Assembly (NCBI GenBank): GCA_964480565.1 | Contig: CAYZSU010000052.1 | Span: 1-15,059, forward strand | Direction of reading: 5' to 3' | Source: CAYZSU01 sp964480565 | Lineage (GTDB): Bacteria > UBA10199 > 2-02-FULL-44-16 > JAAZCA01 | DNA: 15,059 bases | Part shown: one piece after another, positions 13,448-15,059 of the stretch | How the letters are laid out: every line of letters starts with the position of its first letter | Position numbering within the stretch: position 1 is the first letter of the stretch | Notes under the pieces: generated by a model | Told to the model about the DNA's origin: nothing | Seen by the model: the letters and a program-made list of their open reading frames with translations, nothing else | Database searches by the model: none | Program-made: the position numbers and the translations under genes

Positions 13448-15059
13448 TTATAGGTTGCTGCTTTGCATGTGCTGTTTTAAAAAATGTCCAGTATGTGATT
13501 TTTTTTGCATGCTAATTTCCTGAGGTGATCCTTTTGCTACAATAAATCCGCCTTTATCCCCACCCTCGGGGCCTAAATCAATGCAATAATCCGCAAAACT
13601 AATTACATCTAAATTATGTTCGATAACAATGACTGTATTGCCCGCTTCCACCAGTTGATTCAATACCTGAAGTAATTTTCGAATATCATCAAAGTGAAGT
13701 CCAGTAGTGGGTTCATCTAAAATATACAGTGTTTTTCCTAACATTGTCTGATCAAATAATTGATTAGATCGCTTGGATAATTCCCTGGCCAGCTTTATTC
13801 GCTGTGCTTCACCACCGGATAATGTGGTAGCACTTTGGCCAAGTTCGATATAATCTAATCCAACATCCATAAGTGTTTGCAGCTTATTATGGATGCTAGG
13901 GATGTTTTTGAAAAATGCATATGCATCTGCTATCGGCATAGCCAATATATCTGCAATTGTTTTTCCCTTATATGTAATATCAAGCGTGTCTGTATTGAAT
14001 CGCTTTCCTAAACATGTATCGCATTGCACATAAACATCCGGCATGAAATGCATTTCTATTTTGAGCATGCCATCGCCATCACATGCTTCACAGCGCCCTC
14101 CCTTCACATTAAATGAGAATCGTCCAGGCTTGTAGCCACGTACTTTTGACTCAGGCAATTCGCTAAATAATTCGCGAATATGCGTGAATATTCCTGTATA
14201 TGTTGCGGGGTTTGACCGAGGTGTGCGCCCAATGGGTGATTGATCAATATCAATTATCTTTGAAAAATGTTCCCAACCTGTAAGTATATTATAGGGGCCT
14301 GGCGGGATATTACAGGTCGATAAACGCTGCTTTAATGCAATTAAAAGAGTATCGTTGATGAGCGATGATTTGCCGGATCCGGATACGCCGGTTACTACTG
14401 AGAATAAGCCAATTGGGAATTTGACATCAATATGTTTTAAATTATTGGCATGGGCATCGGTGATGCATAGCCAATTGTCACTAGGTACACGACAGTGCGA
14501 TCGTAATTGCATGCTTTCTTTGCCGCTTAAATAGCGTCCTGTTAATGATTTACTGCTGCGCATGATTTGCTTGGGTGTTCCTTTAGCGATAATTTGTCCA
14601 CCATGATGGCCTGCGCCTGGTCCCAAATCCACAATATAATCTGCTGCTAACATAGTATCTGAATCATGTTCCACAACAAGTACTGTATTTCCTAAATTGC
14701 GCAAGTTGAGCAATGTTTGAATGAGCCGGGCATTGTCGCGCTGATGAAGTCCAATAGATGGTTCATCCAAGACATAGAGTACGCCTGTCAGTGCAGATCC
14801 AATTTGCGTGGCCAATCGAATGCGTTGATCTTCTCCACCAGATAAGGTGCCTGTTTGGCGATGCAAACTCAAATAATCCAATCCTACATTGATTAAGAAT
14901 GATAATCGTGATTTAATTTCTTTGATAATACGCTTGGCAATTTTTAGATCCTTGCCAGTTAAGTTCAATGATTTCATAAATCTCATGCAATCGTTGATCG
15001 ATAATACACAAATGTCATGAATCGTATGGTCATTAATATAAATACATAAACTTTCCCTT
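13448..15059 (-). CDS. uvrA: UvrABC excision nuclease subunit A, C-terminal part (cut by the window)
   Basis: DNA damage-recognition ATPase of nucleotide excision repair, which loads UvrB. About 536 residues are visible. The frame runs open to the right edge, so the ATG at 14986 is internal and the real start lies outside. In order I see the signature LSGGEDQRIRLATQIG and LYVLDEPSIGLHQRD of the first ATPase. Next come the second Walker A GVSGSGKSSLINDTL, the block IDIDQSPIGRTPRSNPATYTG and the zinc module CEAC...CDTC. The final part has LSGGEAQRIKLARELS and LYILDEPTTGLHFDD. Two small oddities: the first signature has Asp where most UvrA proteins have Ala (GGEAQ), and about eight extra residues (around NQLFDQTML) precede the last Walker B. 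Neither suggests loss of function. Confidence 0.95.
   Translation of the reverse strand, partial: RESLCIYINDHTIHDICVLSINDCMRFMKSLNLTGKDLKIAKRIIKEIKSRLSFLINVGLDYLSLHRQTGTLSGGEDQRIRLATQIGSALTGVLYVLDEPSIGLHQRDNARLIQTLLNLRNLGNTVLVVEHDSDTMLAADYIVDLGPGAGHHGGQIIAKGTPKQIMRSSKSLTGRYLSGKESMQLRSHCRVPSDNWLCITDAHANNLKHIDVKFPIGLFSVVTGVSGSGKSSLINDTLLIALKQRLSTCNIPPGPYNILTGWEHFSKIIDIDQSPIGRTPRSNPATYTGIFTHIRELFSELPESKVRGYKPGRFSFNVKGGRCEACDGDGMLKIEMHFMPDVYVQCDTCLGKRFNTDTLDITYKGKTIADILAMPIADAYAFFKNIPSIHNKLQTLMDVGLDYIELGQSATTLSGGEAQRIKLARELSKRSNQLFDQTMLGKTLYILDEPTTGLHFDDIRKLLQVLNQLVEAGNTVIVIEHNLDVISFADYCIDLGPEGGDKGGFIVAKGSPQEISMQKKSHTGHFLKQHMQSSNL

Overview
The window is AT-rich bacterial DNA with closely packed genes in several strand-coherent blocks. 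UvrA, the UhpC-type sugar-phosphate antiporter, the QueC/QueD/QueE set and clear Shine-Dalgarno sequences fit a Gram-negative, probably gammaproteobacterial, organism. A host-associated Legionellales- or Coxiella-like lineage would suit the AT bias and the UhpC-type carrier, but nothing here proves it. There is no rRNA, tRNA, CRISPR array, insertion sequence or phage gene.

Left block (+ strand, 2-5941): a 3' fragment of an unrecognised protein with a membrane segment, a GT4 glycosyltransferase (1167-2552), a UhpC-like organophosphate:phosphate antiporter (2576-3928) and a second, larger GT4-type glycosyltransferase (4103-5941). Both glycosyltransferases resemble the sucrose-phosphate-synthase/sucrose-synthase side of GT4. 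A perfect 30-nt palindrome with eight T's sits immediately upstream of the ribosome binding site of the second one. The block looks like a sugar-phosphate import and glycoside synthesis locus; this is inference from context.

Middle block (- strand, 12042 down to 6046): the preQ0 operon queD-queC-DUF366-queE, then a radical SAM/SPASM maturase (9369-8032), followed by a 25-codon gene (7950-7873) with a strong ribosome binding site and a hairpin terminator right behind it. I interpret the last two as a small RiPP cassette: a SPASM enzyme and its very short precursor peptide, with its own promoter overlapped by an inverted repeat. This is the most interesting object in the window. Downstream on the same strand is an orphan family-5 (peptide-type) solute-binding protein whose promoter position suggests a leaderless mRNA.

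Right block: a long coiled-coil protein of unknown function (+, 12294-13391) with a good terminator, convergent with the 3' part of uvrA (-, 13448 to the window edge).

The que genes together supply 7-cyano-7-deazaguanine for queuosine tRNA modification, but the QueD-like protein lacks, by eye, the usual catalytic residues while keeping its zinc ligands. All identifications rest on reading motifs; no database search was possible.
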